From the NCBI GenBank assembly GCA_959347315.1, contig OY365815.1, positions 11,476,959-11,540,958 on the forward strand: a DNA stretch of 64,000 nucleotides, in the 5' to 3' direction. The notes under the pieces were generated by a model that was not told the DNA's origin, did no database searches, and was given only the letters and a program-made list of their open reading frames with translations. The DNA is from Bimastos eiseni. Its lineage: Eukaryota; Annelida; Clitellata; Crassiclitellata; Lumbricidae. Below are positions 39,895-51,532 of the stretch, piece after piece. A program made the position numbers and the translations under genes. Position 1 is the stretch's first letter, and every line of letters starts with the position of its first letter.

Positions 39895-39965
39895 GGCCCA
39901 GGGGCGGATTGGAGGAAAGTTGCAGGCCGGGCAATTAGCCATCTTGGCGGGCCATTGTGGGTATA
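39895..39965 (+). mobile_element. Possible hAT terminus (CAGGGGCGGATT)
   Basis: CAGGGGCGGATTGGAGGAAA and a GGCCGGGC block resemble a hAT left end. No matching right end or target duplication was found. Confidence 0.3.
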
Positions 39966-39969
39966 GTGG

Positions 39970-40880
39970 GTCAGTCGAGGGTTTGTGAAATGTGAACGGA
40001 TAGGTGTTAACTTTTAGGACCTACAAAAAACTTTTATAGAAGGTTTGGCATATACGCTTAGGTGATATGCATTCTTAGCTGTTTTGAACTAGGTAATGCG
40101 ACGATAGATGGCATCAAAATTGCAATTTATTTAATAAGCAGAAAGTTAAAAAATTATTTTTAAAAGTTCGCTCTTTTTCGCAACTTCATCAATGATATCA
40201 TCAGAGCTTAACTGATATAAAACATGTTTTTCACATTTAAACATAAAAGTCTTGTCACGAAATTAAGCCATTGTCTGTTTGATCCATTATCTCTGAAAAA
40301 TGTCTGCGATCAAATGGCAATAATCCAATTTTGAAGCGTAACGGCTGAATGGGATAGTTCTGATTTGAGGCTTCGAAAATGCACCCAGGCTTTCTGCAGA
40401 TCTAAGCTGATTCGGTTGCATGACAATTCCTATTGATAGAATTGGAGCCATCAGCATTGCAGCCATCACTACCTATAGTGTCGTACGTAGGTCTACTTGA
40501 TGACGCTGAAATGTCAGATCCAGAGGCTTTCTTCTGAGTGTTGTTTGCACTGGTTGAACTAAATAAATTTGTAAGCCGTCTACATTTTTATACATTGAAG
40601 GGGCGCTATACCAAGTATTTATGATTGATTGATTTTTGGGTGTCATCAAAAATCTGTATTCGCTTTTTTATCCCCTTTTGGTACACTTCTACTGTTGCTT
40701 TCTTCCATTGCTATAGTAGGCGCTATTTAGAATATTTTCTCTCATGTTGACTTAATTAATAAATGTATAAATAATAATTATTAAAAGTATTCCAACAGCT
40801 ATTAAATCAAGCAGATGTAACCCTTAATTTAAACAACTTATCTCTGATACATAAAATAATACACGTGCACACACTCCAGA
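39970..40880. other. Gene-free stretch
   Basis: Only a GGGGCGCTATACCAAGTATT repeat-tail motif at about 40608 was noted. Confidence 0.4.
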
Positions 40881-40884
40881 GTTG

Positions 40885-41960
40885 TATGGTCTCGAGACAG
40901 TTTTTTTAGTGTCTCGGTCTCGGAAGCCTGCTGTCTCGGTCTCGAGGTAGTCTCAAATTTTTAGAAACTGCCTTGAAGTGAAAGTCTTGTTCTGTCTCGA
41001 ACAAGCGGTCTCGATAAGTTTTGCGTTAACTGTCTTAAGGCTTTCTTTATACCATTCAGAAGATAGGCCAACGAAGAGATATCGATAATGATAAAACGCG
41101 GCAATATAAAAATTATTCTTAGGAATTGGTAATATATACATTATAAGTTTCAAATCGAAATTACAAATGAACCTTATTCCCGAAAACTGATACATTAGTA
41201 TTTTACAGCATTTTATATAGGATCACTTGTCTTTTACTGTCTTGAACCTATAGTGTTTCGGTCTTGGTACCTCACGGTCTGCAGAAAACGTTTTCATTCG
41301 ATCATTTGGATGAAAGAAAAATAGAAAAAATAGACATTTTATTCCTTCAATAATAAGATTAAATTTTAGAATTTTGCAGTGATTCGAGTAAAATATGATG
41401 ATAGTCTAACTGAACTAAAATTGGAATCACACACATAAATACATAGTAAGGTAGAGGCATCATGAGGCATGCAAACATATGCAAACATACATGTACATGC
41501 AGCGACAGGGGGCCAACATTCCACGAATAAATACATGGGAGAGTATTATGCCAGACAATCTGATTCCAGTCAAATTTCCCGCGCCGATCAATTGCGTAAT
41601 ATAATTGAGCAGCTGATGTAGGGATGGATACGCTTCAATGATTCCAAGCATTCATAGTAGGCTATTTATAGGCCGTTTCAACAACTTGTGGAGTCTCAAT
41701 GTCTTGAGTAACGCCAGTGTCTCTGCGGAATATAGCACGGAGAGTATTTAATAGTTTAAGTTGATTTTGTTACAGACTTGAAAGCTGTCAAATGAACTCG
41801 AAGCATGACGTGAGTGGATTGTAAGACTGTGATCCGTTCTCCTAAGCACGAGTGGAGAAAGAAGGAAGAAAACTGCCGCGTGGTTCTAGCCTACCATCAT
41901 CCGGGAACTGTGAGTACCACGTGTTTGCATAGATACATTCATCCACTGAAAAGTAATAGC
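40885..41960. repeat. Dispersed repeat with GTCTCGGTCT head, copy 2
   Basis: Same landmark order as 34010-35290. The segment GAGTATTTAATAGTTTAAGTT (41743-41763) also recurs at about 39038-39055, indicating a third fragment. Confidence 0.7.
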
Positions 41961-42239
41961 GCTATAAAAACTATAAAAAATTGATGTTGAGGAATTTATA
42001 TAGCGCTATTTGAACAGACAGTGTGACTTTTGTCCCAGTTGGTGTATGGGCCTATAAGCATCACAATTCTGCATAGATATCTTCATTCGATGGAAGAATA
42101 ATAATAGTGATATTGACATTTGAAACTTTCACAATAAAGATTATAATCATGTAATTTTGCGGTAATTCGATTAAACTATGATGATTTTTTGCTGTAGGCT
42201 ATAGCTTTCTCTTTTCCATAGTATGATATTTTGAAATCG

Positions 42240-42720
42240 ATTTCAGCACACTTGGTCTGAGTCTAGGTCCTCTGAGCCTTGGTAAGATCTAGTCTCGGTC
42301 TTTAATTGTCTCGGTTTATGGTCAGGATTTCAGTCAGGCTCTGGGTCTCGGTCTTGGTCTCAGAAGGGGTGTCATTCAGGGTCGAGTTGGGTTCGGTTTT
42401 GCTCAGGGTCTCGGTCTGAGTCACGGTCTTTGTCATGTTGAGGATCTTGGTGTGGGAAAGAGTCTCGTTATGGATCTCGGTCAGGGTCTCAGTCTGGGTC
42501 AGAGCCTCGGACTGGGTCTTTATTCTAGGTCTGGGAACAAGGCCTCGGTCTGGGTTTTGGTCTTGGTCTCGGTCTGGATTAGGCAGTGATGGTCATGGTC
42601 TTCGTCATGCTGGGGTTTGGTCAGGGTTTCGGTCTTAATCTGGATCTGGTTCTCTGTCAGGGTCTGGGTTAGGGTCTCGATCCTAGTCTGTGTCGGGAGA
42701 TCTTGGGCCCCATCCCTCTC
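42240..42720. repeat. GTCTCG/GTCTGG hexamer-based minisatellite
   Basis: Long run of degenerate hexamers such as GGTCTCGGTCTGGGTC and GGTCTTGGTCTCGGTCTG over about 480 bp. The same hexamer forms the head of the dispersed repeat at 34010 and 40885, so it is probably its expanded head. Confidence 0.75.
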
Positions 42721-43351
42721 TCGAACTGGGCTTGGGTCGGTTCTAAAATTAAAATGATGAAATTTTGCAGTAATTCAAATAAAATATGATGATGCTTGAC
42801 CTGAATTGGTTCACATAGGAATGGCTTCTATTTATCATATTTAACTATTTTGAAGTGATTCCCAAATACTTGAAAATTTCTAGATTTTTCGAGAAAACCA
42901 CAATGTCTATATCTCAGTTTGAGTAACTGAGTAATTTGAGTGTGATTTAAGAATTAGAACAGGTAGTAAGTGACCTGAGCGTGATTTTTAAATTGATTGA
43001 GATTGAGTACGTCAGTAAAAAAAACCTGCAAGACTCCAAAGCTAATGATTTTTTCACAGCTTGTTTATGGGCCTATGGGCATCAACGGACTGCAGAAATA
43101 TCTTCATTTTATGAAGAAATGACAGAGATATTGACATTTTAGGCCTTCAAATTTTAAAAAAAGTGGAAATATGATGATTTTTACCTTAATTGGGTTAATA
43201 TAGGTCCTGTTTATCATAATAAGCTATTTTAAAGTGATTCCAAAAAACTTTAAAATTTCTTGATTTCTCAAGAAAAGGAAAACCGTAATATCTCTGTTAT
43301 TTTTTCTTTGATTGAAGATATCTGTGCAGATCTGTGATGCTTGTAGACACA

Positions 43352-43493
43352 TAAACATGCTGTGAATAAATTATTCGGTTTGGAGAAGGTCGATTTTTTC
43401 GCGCGAAAAAACCAATGATGGTTAGTCCATCGGTTTTTTTGGACGAAAAAATCGACGTTCTCCAAACCGAATAATTTTTTCACAACATGTTTA
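43352..43493. repeat. Giant hairpin, copy 1 (about 142 bp)
   Basis: The left arm runs through TTATTCGGTTTGGAGAAGGT and CGATTTTTTCG; the right arm mirrors it (CGAAAAAATCGACGTTCTCC, AAACCGAATAAT). The centre CCAATGATGG-TTAGT-CCATCGG also pairs, leaving a loop of about 5 nt. Arms are about 68 nt with few mismatches. Confidence 0.85.
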
Positions 43494-44481
43494 TAGGCCT
43501 ATGGGCAATAGCGGAATGCAGAAATATCTTCACTTGATGAAGAAATACCGACGATATTGACATTTTAAGCTGTAAAAAAAAAAAAAAAATTTTTAAATAT
43601 GATGATTTTTGACCTCAATTGGGTTCATATAGCTTCTCTTTATCGTAATAAACTATTTTAAAGTGATTCCCGAAACTTTAAAATTTCTTGATTTTTCAAA
43701 AAGTCTTGACCATCTATTTAGTATATAACATCTGAAGCAGAGGTGGATTATTCACACAGCGGTCTTAGCCTCGATGAGGCTCTGTGCTTGACCTCCCAGA
43801 TTTTGACCTGGGACAGGAGCAGAAGAAGAAGCTTCATCATTGCTGACTTTACTTGGTAAAGTGGGTGATTTTGCTTAGTGCCTTGGTGAGGTTCTAATAA
43901 GGTGCTATATAAATTGGCAAATGCATACATACATGCAGGCTAAGACAGCCCTCCCTAGAATGGCTTTTGTCCAGGGCCCAAAATAGCCAAAAGGTTGCCT
44001 TAGTATGCATGTATGTCAAGTTCAGTGTACAATGTTGTACATTATTGTGAGTTGAGAAGAACGAAGACATTTGATACTGATTGCATCTTGCATATAATTA
44101 TTCAGTTTCACATAAGATAGCATAACTGCATTTGAAAAAAATTTCAGCTGACCTGTGTGACAGCATTACACACACAACTGCAAAGTCAACAGCAATCCCG
44201 CCACAGTTAAGTCCCAACCATAAGCGTAATATAAGTCACATCTACAAATCTCAGCGTTCAACATCGGATCAAAGTGTTCTGTAAGGGTATTTTGCCAGCA
44301 TCGAGTGTCTAATGAAGAGTTCGCCTTTGATTTCAGATGAAAGTCGTTTCCACAGAATCGGTGGAGGGAATGTGGTGCCTGCCTGTCGAGTACGCTGGTT
44401 TCAAACTCTCTTGCGGTCGGTCAAGACACAGACGACACTTCCAAGACTGGTCACTGCAACCAGCTACAACAAGAATAACAA

Positions 44482-44611
44482 TGCCTGCTATCAAACTGAA
44501 TCACTTCCTAAATCACAATCAACAGTTTGCTTATTATATTATAGCCAAGCTGGCTATAATAAGCAAACTGTTGATTGTGATTTAGGAAGTGATTCAGTTT
44601 GATAGCAGGCA
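44482..44611. repeat. 130-bp near-perfect palindrome
   Basis: TGCCTGCTATCAAACTGAAT is mirrored by ATTCAGTTTGATAGCAGGCA. Arms of about 60 bp match throughout except for a 5-nt insertion (TATTA) near the tip. The tip TTATAGCCAAGCTGGCTATAA resembles the minisatellite unit 140 bp downstream. Confidence 0.9.
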
Positions 44612-44752
44612 ACTTTAGGTCAAATATCATCATAATATATTCATTCATTTCAAAAAATTTATATAGCTCCCCTTCAAGAAACCCACTCAGAGGCACAATA
44701 TAGCGTCTCTTTATCATAGTAAACTATTTTAAAGCTATATCTTACCACCCCC

Positions 44753-45143
44753 AGTTTGCTCATTATAGCCGAGCAGGCTCGTTTGCTCATTATAGCCGAG
44801 CTGGCTAGTTTGCTCATTATAGCCGAGCTGGCTAGTTTGCTCATTATAGCCGAGCTGGCTAATTTGCTCATTATAGCCGAGCAGGCTCGTTTGCTCATTA
44901 TAGCCGAGCAGGCTCGTTTGCTCATTAGAGCCGAGCAGGCTAGTTTGCTCATTATAGCCGAGCTGGCGAGTTTGCTCATTATAGCCGAGCTGGCTAGGGG
45001 CTCAGATGGAGCATAAGCTCTATCTTGCCACCCACAGTTTGCTCATTATAGCCGAGCTGGCTAGTTGCTCATTATAGCCGAGCAGGCTAGCTTGCTCATT
45101 ATAGCCGAGCTGGCTAGTTTGCTCATTATAGCCGAGCTGGCTA
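44753..45143. repeat. 27-bp minisatellite in two blocks (about 9 and 4 copies)
   Basis: Unit AGTTTGCTCATTATAGCCGA plus GCTGGCT. Blocks 44753-44997 and 45036-45143 are each preceded by CTATCTT(A/G)CCACCC, so the whole array unit is also duplicated. Because 27 is divisible by 3, several frames stay open and translate as MSKLASSAI-type repeats; these are not genes. Confidence 0.95.
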
Positions 45144-45710
45144 TGGGCACAGATGGAGCAAAAACTCCAACTGTATTTCTGCCCTGTTGAAGATTTTAAT
45201 GTCCAATGTAATAAAAACAAAGTTTAAATTAATGTTTTGCTTTGCTTTCAATGTCTAGAGAAGCTCCAGCTCTGACAGCGGTGAAAGTTCATGAAAGAAG
45301 TCTTCATAAGATCATGGACTGATTTATGAAGAAAACGCTCTACATAAGACTATGAACATGGACTGATTTATGATAAGAAGAACAAAAAATTACTTTTCTC
45401 TAAAGAGATGTTTCCTTAGATTATATACAAAGAATACTTCCAAATAATAAATGACTTAAAATACCTGTCTTCTTCTGTGTTTGAGTCTTCTAATCGGTTT
45501 CCAAGTTGTAGGATTTTGTAGTAGTCTGTCAAAAGAAATGAGATTAAGTGCCCAATATAAGTATGGCTTCACTGACTTTGTCATATAATACCATTTTGAA
45601 GCAATTCTGGCACACTTTAAAATTTCTCTAGTTTTCAAGAAAACAGTAATGTCTATATCTTGGTAATTCTTTCATCGAATGAAGATATCTGAACAGATCT
45701 GTTATGCTTA

Positions 45711-45870
45711 TAGGCCCATACACAAGCTGTAAAAAATTTATTCACTTTGGAGGAGATCGACTTTTTCGCTCGAAAAAACCATGGACTAACTAACCTTCAT
45801 CGATTTTTTAGGACAAAAAAGTTGACCTTCTCCAAACTGAATAATTTTGCTAAAGCTTGTGTATGGGACC
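45711..45870. repeat. Giant hairpin, copy 2 (about 160 bp)
   Basis: Same arms as the hairpin at 43352 (TTTGGAGGAGATCGACTTTT; AAGTTGACCTTCTCCAAACT), with outer arms GGCCCATACACAAGCT and GCTTGTGTATGGGACC also pairing. The tip is more diverged. Confidence 0.75.
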
Positions 45871-46153
45871 ATAGGCATTAACAGACTGCAAAAATATCTT
45901 CATTTAATGAAAAAATAACAGAAATATCGACATTTTTATTTTTTCAAAATAAAAATTTTGGGGAGAAATACAATGATTTTTAACCTAAATTAGGTTCATA
46001 TAGGTTCTGTTTATCATAATAAACTATTTTAAAGTGATTCTCAAATACTTTAAAATTTCTCGATTTTTCAGAAAAACCCTAATATCTCTGTTATTTTTTC
46101 ATTAAATGAAGATATTTTTGCAGATCTGTGATGCTTGTAGGTCCTGGAGAAAG

Positions 46154-46261
46154 ATTATTTGGTTTGAAGAAGGTCGATTTTTTTGCGCGAAAAAAACCGA
46201 TGATGGTTAGTCCATCGGTTTTTTTGGACAAAAAAGTCGACCTTCTCCAAACTGAATAATT
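46154..46261. repeat. Giant hairpin, copy 3 (about 108 bp)
   Basis: ATTATTTGGTTTGAAGAAGG through the tip GATGGTTAGTCCATC to CCTTCTCCAAACTGAATAAT. Both arms and the tip match copy 1. Confidence 0.8.
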
Positions 46262-46499
46262 TTTTCACAGCTTGTTTATGGGCCTGTGGGCAAAAGCGGA
46301 CTGCAGAAATATCTTCACTTGATGAAGAAATAACGAAGATATTAAAATTTTAAACCATAAAAAATAAAAATAAAAAATGTTAAATATGATGATTTTTGAC
46401 CTCAATTAGGTTCATACAGTTTCTCTTTATCATAATAAACTATTTTAAAGTGATTATCAAACAGTTTAAAATTCTCAATTTCTAAGGAATATTGTATGA

Positions 46500-47560
46500 A
46501 ATCCAAGAAAACTCAAATTACGTACTTCTTACTAACTTAATTAAACTGGATCAATCTTTAATTCATATCGCTCAACTTACTTACTTAATAACTAACTCAA
46601 ATTGTGTCAATCTTTAAAAAAACAATCAAATTACTTACTTACAAGCTGACTCAAACTGTATCGATCTTTAAATCACACTTAAATAACTTACTTACCAACT
46701 TACTCAAACTGAGTCAATCTTTAAACTACACTCAAACTACTTACTTACTAATTTAACACAAACTGAATCAATCATTAAAGTACACTCAAATAACCTACTC
46801 ACTTACTAATTTAACACAAACTGAATCAATCTTTTAAGTCAAAAGACTCAAATTACTTATTTATTTATCAACTGAATCAATTTATAAATTTATTAAATTA
46901 CACTTAAATAACTAATTTACTTACTAACTTAATCAAACTGAATCAATCTTTACACTCAAATACCCTACTTTCTTAGTATCCTAATCAAACTGAATCAATC
47001 ATTAAAGTACGCTCATATAACTAACTTACTTACTAACTTAATCAAACTGAATCAATCTTTAAATTATAAGACTCAAATTACTTACCTACTAACTTACTTA
47101 AACTCAAATTACTTACCTACTAACTTACTTAAACTGAATTAAAAATTAAATTACACTCAAATAACTAACTTAGTTACTAGTTTATTCAAATTGAATCAAT
47201 CTTTAAGTCATAAGACTTAAATTACTTACTTACTTAACAACTTAATCAAACTGCATTAATAATTAAATTATACTCAAATAACTAACTTACTTACTAGCCT
47301 ACTCAAACTGAATTAAATCTTTAAATCATAAGACTCAAATTACTTACCTACTAACCTACTTAAACTGAATTAATAATTAAATTACAATCAAAAAACTAAC
47401 TTGCTCAACCTCAATCAATCTTTAAATCACACTCAACTAACTTACTAACTACTCTCAAATTGAGTCACTCTTTAAACCATACTCAAATAACTTAATTACT
47501 AACTTACTCAAACTGAATCGATCCTTAAGTCATACTCAATTTGAATCACTCCTTGAATAA
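46500..47560. repeat. AT-rich satellite, about 60-bp unit, roughly 16 copies
   Basis: Unit approximated by ACTCAAATAACTTACTTACT, AACTTAATCAAACTGAATCA and ATCTTTAAAT. Copies vary by indels and internal loss. Continuous over about 1 kb with no other content. Confidence 0.85.
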
Positions 47561-47569
47561 TACAGCAGT

Positions 47570-48351
47570 TAAATTAAGCCCCAAATGACACTAAAATTCA
47601 AGCCCAAATGAAATTCAAGCCAAAGTTGATATCACATCAAGAACAGACCAAAGCCAAAAATAAAACACTTGATACTTTGAATCATGACCATCAAACATGA
47701 CTTCAATTATTGAAGCAAATGAAATAATATGAAAAAATTCTGACATCTGCAAACATCCCAACACTTTGGCCATAATACTAAACAGTATTATCAATGCAGG
47801 AACCAAATTATACACTTCCTCACCTCAATGCTCATGAGTGCTCAATATGTATCCAGGGGTGTTAATGGGTAGTCAAAGCTCATCTATGTCTCACCTCAAA
47901 GCAGTTGGTTTGCTTAAAAATCACCCTGAAGTAAGTCAGGGAGACATTTCAGCCTCACTTTTGTAGTGTAGGGGTTAGGGGTGGAGGCCATGTAATCTAT
48001 ACTCCCTCCACTGAAATACTTGATGTGTGAGAACATTGAGCAAGGCCTCCGCTGACATAAATTCAGAACCAACGACTTATCTGCGTGGTCATAGATTCAG
48101 CCAGGAACAAATATGGTAAAAAAATACATAACAATGAAATTAATTAAAATAATAACAATAAAACGATAAAAGAAAAATAACAACAATAACAAGAGAAATA
48201 ATAATGATAATAATAATAATAGTGATAACAATGATAATAGTAGTGATATTAAAAGCGTCACTGAGTAGATATCTTGACAGGGTGCTATATAAATGTTCGA
48301 TTACATTACAATACTAGTAGTATTAATAATACAAGTAATGGTAATAATTAC
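47570..48351. other. Downstream of ARPC5 exon, no gene recognised
   Basis: Contains an AAT/AAC-rich microsatellite near 48170-48250 and a repeat-tail motif GGTGCTATATAAATGTTCGA (48281). The expected last ARPC5 exon (ending in a TARKTV-like tail) was searched for here by eye and not found. Confidence 0.4.
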
Positions 48352-48855
48352 CTTATCATTCCAAGCAAGAAGCTGTGCGCTGCTACCCTCCGAAGGACGA
48401 TCGAATCCTCGATAGATGTACTTCATCAGCGTGTACTGTCTCGTCTGGTAGAGGCCTTTTGAGGCCGGCCTCAATCTCGTTGGCCTTGAACGACATCAGA
48501 ACCTTCATCACGGACTGCAACGCTCTGTCCTGAAGAAAATAAAACAAATAGTTTACTCATTTGAACAGCAGAAATCAGCAATGACATGTCATGAGTAGAT
48601 ATCTTAAAGGGGCGCTATATAAGTGCTTGATTACATTACATGGCTATACTTAATATTTAAACCACAAACTGCTTTGGTTTACCAGTTAGATTCAAATTGA
48701 TTAGAGAAATAGCTAATATTTTGCCAATTATAATTATAATTGATTACCAATTTAGCCAATCAATTAGCTAATTGATTTGATAAACAACTTATAATTAAAA
48801 TCAATAAGCACTTTAACTGATTGTCCCCATCTCTCTTCAACACCTATTTCAGTAC

Positions 48856-49010
48856 ATGCAAATATATATATGCATATATACATGGATTTATATATACATA
48901 CATACATATGTACACACATATACATACATATATACCTATATCTATATATACATTTATACCTACATATATACATATATACATGAATACATACATAGATATG
49001 CAGATATAAA
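48856..49010. repeat. (TATA/CATA)n-type microsatellite
   Basis: Compound run of TATATACATA, CATATGTACA and similar. Overlapping reading frames on both strands (Y/I/H-rich) are artefacts of it. It lies inside the intron between the two ARPC5 exons. Confidence 0.9.
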
Positions 49011-49354
49011 ATTTGCCTGCCGTATAAGGGTAGGTTTTAAAAATTGTACTCGATGCTAAAGGGGTTAAATGTCCAGTTCTTATAAACATTTGACACTCCT
49101 GTGTTGAATCTGTTGATATTGCATCTGAACGATTTTACTGATTAATAAATAAGCGAGAATAACGTATTGTCGGATACTAATTTCGTTAAGATAATAATTT
49201 CATTAGCTTTACAGATGTTGAGCCACCTCTACATAACTAAAAATATGTATCCAACATTCTAAAAATAATTACTATGAATTTCTCTCATGACAGGTAACAA
49301 AATGGGAGGGTAACACCAAAGAAATTCAGAAATGTCCCTCTATGCATATACATG

Positions 49355-49562
49355 TAATCTATGTATATATATATGTATATACATTCATGTATATGCATGT
49401 ATGTATGTACATGTATGTATATGTATATATATATATGTGTGTGTATATGTGCCTGAATGCATGTATGTATGTATGTATTGGTATGTATGTATATGTATGT
49501 ACGCATGTATATATGTATGCATGTACGTACGTATGCATGTATTTATGTCTGTATGTATGTAT
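49355..49562. repeat. (TATG)n microsatellite
   Basis: TATGTATGTATG with ATATATATGTGTGTATATG interruptions. It lies in the same intron. Flanked on the right by a twice-occurring TATAATCGGGTTTGCCG phrase (49579, 49621). Confidence 0.9.
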
Positions 49563-50444
49563 AATCAATTGGACGACTATAATCGGGTTTGCCGTCTAAT
49601 GGTTAGTTGTTAAGGACGAATATAATCGGGTTTGCCGCTAAAGGGGTTAAGAAAATGGATCTAAAAAACTGCCTTAACAATGTCATGGAAACACTAATTT
49701 TGTAACAGTCGATCAGTAGTCATTAGCGACCTTAGTTGCGCTACTCAAATACTCTGTGGAATATCATCACCAACAAGCAGCGACTTTCTGGCCCCTTGGT
49801 ACTTGGCTCGGGGCGTGAGACCACTCGAATGATATCACTGGTAATTCATCTCTCCTTCTGTTCATCACTTGTTGTAATGGAGATGTATTAACTTTCATCT
49901 ATCCAAAATTCTTGGTATGACAATCTAAACAGTTCATGGTGTGTTGTACGTGAAGCTATTCGCATAATTTTGGTCGATGGCAGTATCCCGACATTTGAAC
50001 GGAAAGAATGCCATTGAGAAGTTGGAAGACATATTTAGCTAATGGCAGAAACTGAAGAAGAACATTAATCACTGAACTGCGCCTTCACCGCTGATGCCTT
50101 TGCAAAGGACTGTACCATGTACCATCAAAATTCAATCTGTTAAAGCTGACACCTCGGGCTTGCCTCCACTTGAATTCGTCTCTACTGACTGCACTCTAAC
50201 GACCTTAAGTTAGGTAACTTCTACTGAGCTACGGACCATCATCATGTCCTCCGTTGCGAAGTAATGACATTGTGAGCTCGACCCTGTACCAACGTTCTTG
50301 CTGCATGAGTTCATTGAGGATCTTCCCCCACTACTCACCTGCTTCTGAGGGTCCAATAGCCATCTAGTCAGTCACCTGATCCTCTTGGTAGCTCTCGTCC
50401 GAAAATCGGTCAACATCCACCTTCCTGAAAGCGGTGATTCTCAT

Positions 50445-51532
50445 ATTATTTAACTTTTGTAAAAATTCGTACAATTAATCTAAAGATTTGCATGAAATAA
50501 ACTTTCATAAACAACAACATTACATGCGTGGTAAACAACGCAGGTTTCCGGCCCTACGATGCGAATTCATAGACTACGTATTTCTATTAGAGCATCAGAT
50601 AGTGTTGCGCTTTTTGTTAGCAGCTTAGCGACGCTAATACGCTATGCAAAATGTAAATGTAAACGTCTTTATATAACGACCGTATAGTCCCTCCTAAGGT
50701 GCTTAACATGGTAAATCTGACAATCATTTGTCGTATTAAAGGAGTGTCAGGTGTTTCTCGCAGCATGGTCAGAGTAGAGCACAAAAGATTGCATTTTGCC
50801 AGAATTATCACTAATTATATGAAATTGGTCCAAATAAATCTTTATTGCAGGATGTTTGTATCCGTCGACAAAGCTAAGCCACAGACTGAGTATACTCATA
50901 ACAATCACGATCATCACATCCGCATGGTTACTGGTCTAGGCTACCTGGGTCTGAAACCAGGTCCATTCTGGGTCAACAAACCTTTTCAGTTATCAACACA
51001 AGATCTGTAGACCTTCCCCAAGGACATTAAATCAGTCGAGTCCTTGAAGTCTTTAGGGCCTTGACTACCTTTGTCAACAGGATTACCCATTACACAAATA
51101 AAATGTTAACTTCAGTGTTGAACTAGCTACCAATATGTATAAAAGCAATTTTACATGCTGATAATTAATTGTGCACACGTGCCACGTGTGCTTGGTCATT
51201 ATGCTGTGAAACATTAAATCTTTTTTACACAGAATACCTATTCCAAGTTTCGTGGAGCATGGAAATTCAAATTTTATATTTCATCATAGCTGTTAGATGT
51301 GTATTAAATGCCACTATAATATGCCTATAGTTTAATTTTTCTAAGCATTGACTTAATCTAATCTAATCTTAAATCAACAAAAACCAACGTGTGACAATAT
51401 AAACGTTGTGTACATTGTCAGCTCATTTTCATTTAACGCTTCCAATCTGCCCGCAACCCATGAGAAGAGCTAAACAAATCTATAGTGAATCATGTACTAT
51501 TTCAATGGCCAATCGAAAATTCATATTTGAAG
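50445..51532. other. Gene-free stretch
   Basis: No coding pattern or transposon end; contains the likely upstream region of the ARPC5 remnant. Confidence 0.4.

Larger units (their letters stand above)
42720..46500. repeat. Composite repeat block with giant hairpin units
   Basis: A unit carrying AACTATTTTAAAGTGATTC, a TTAAAATTTCT(T/C)GATTTTTC phrase, AATATCTCTGTTATTTTTTC and GGGCCTATGGGCA occurs repeatedly (near 42850, 43215, 43650, 45590, 46020, 46440). Three units contain the long hairpin cores annotated separately. A palindrome and a 27-bp minisatellite interrupt the block at 44482-45143. Confidence 0.7.
48352..50444 (-). pseudogene. ARPC5: ARPC5 (Arp2/3 complex p16 subunit), two exons with two lesions
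   Basis: ARPC5 is the smallest Arp2/3 actin-nucleation subunit. Exon 50444-50339 starts ATG and reads MRITAFRKVDVDRFSDESYQ then EDQVTD, like the acidic ARPC5 N-terminus. The next codon is TAG (50366-50364), after which MAIGPSEAG resumes the family pattern up to a GTGAGT donor. Exon 48529-48352 reads [24 protein letters not shown], then needs a 1-nt shift at an AAAA run (about 48459) to continue as [34 protein letters not shown] up to a GTAATT donor. Removing one base makes this exon 59 whole codons. The middle (QGxxxxAL..NPP) and last exons were not found. Splicing is kept, so it is a duplicated pseudogene or a gene with sequence errors. An upstream donor (CAG/GTGACT) could also bypass the TAG. 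Confidence 0.8.

Noticed and set aside
44148..44480. Two consecutive exon-like segments (44148-44280, 44337-44480) with splice-like borders
   Set aside because: The implied intron is only 56 bp, the joined frame meets a stop, no family is recognised, and the second segment runs into a palindrome.
44674..45220. Periodic proteins of MSKLASSAI or LLIIAELAS type on both strands
   Set aside because: Direct product of a 27-bp minisatellite whose length is divisible by three.
43352..46261. CRISPR array
   Set aside because: Repeats are long hairpins in a eukaryotic satellite context with no regular unique spacers.
48764..49613. Y/I/H/C-rich open frames
   Set aside because: They translate TATA/CATA and TATG microsatellites.
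49740..49840. Possible ARPC5 last exon (DIIRVVSRPE on the minus strand)
   Set aside because: It lies upstream of the 48.5-kb exon in transcription order and the resemblance is limited to a few residues.
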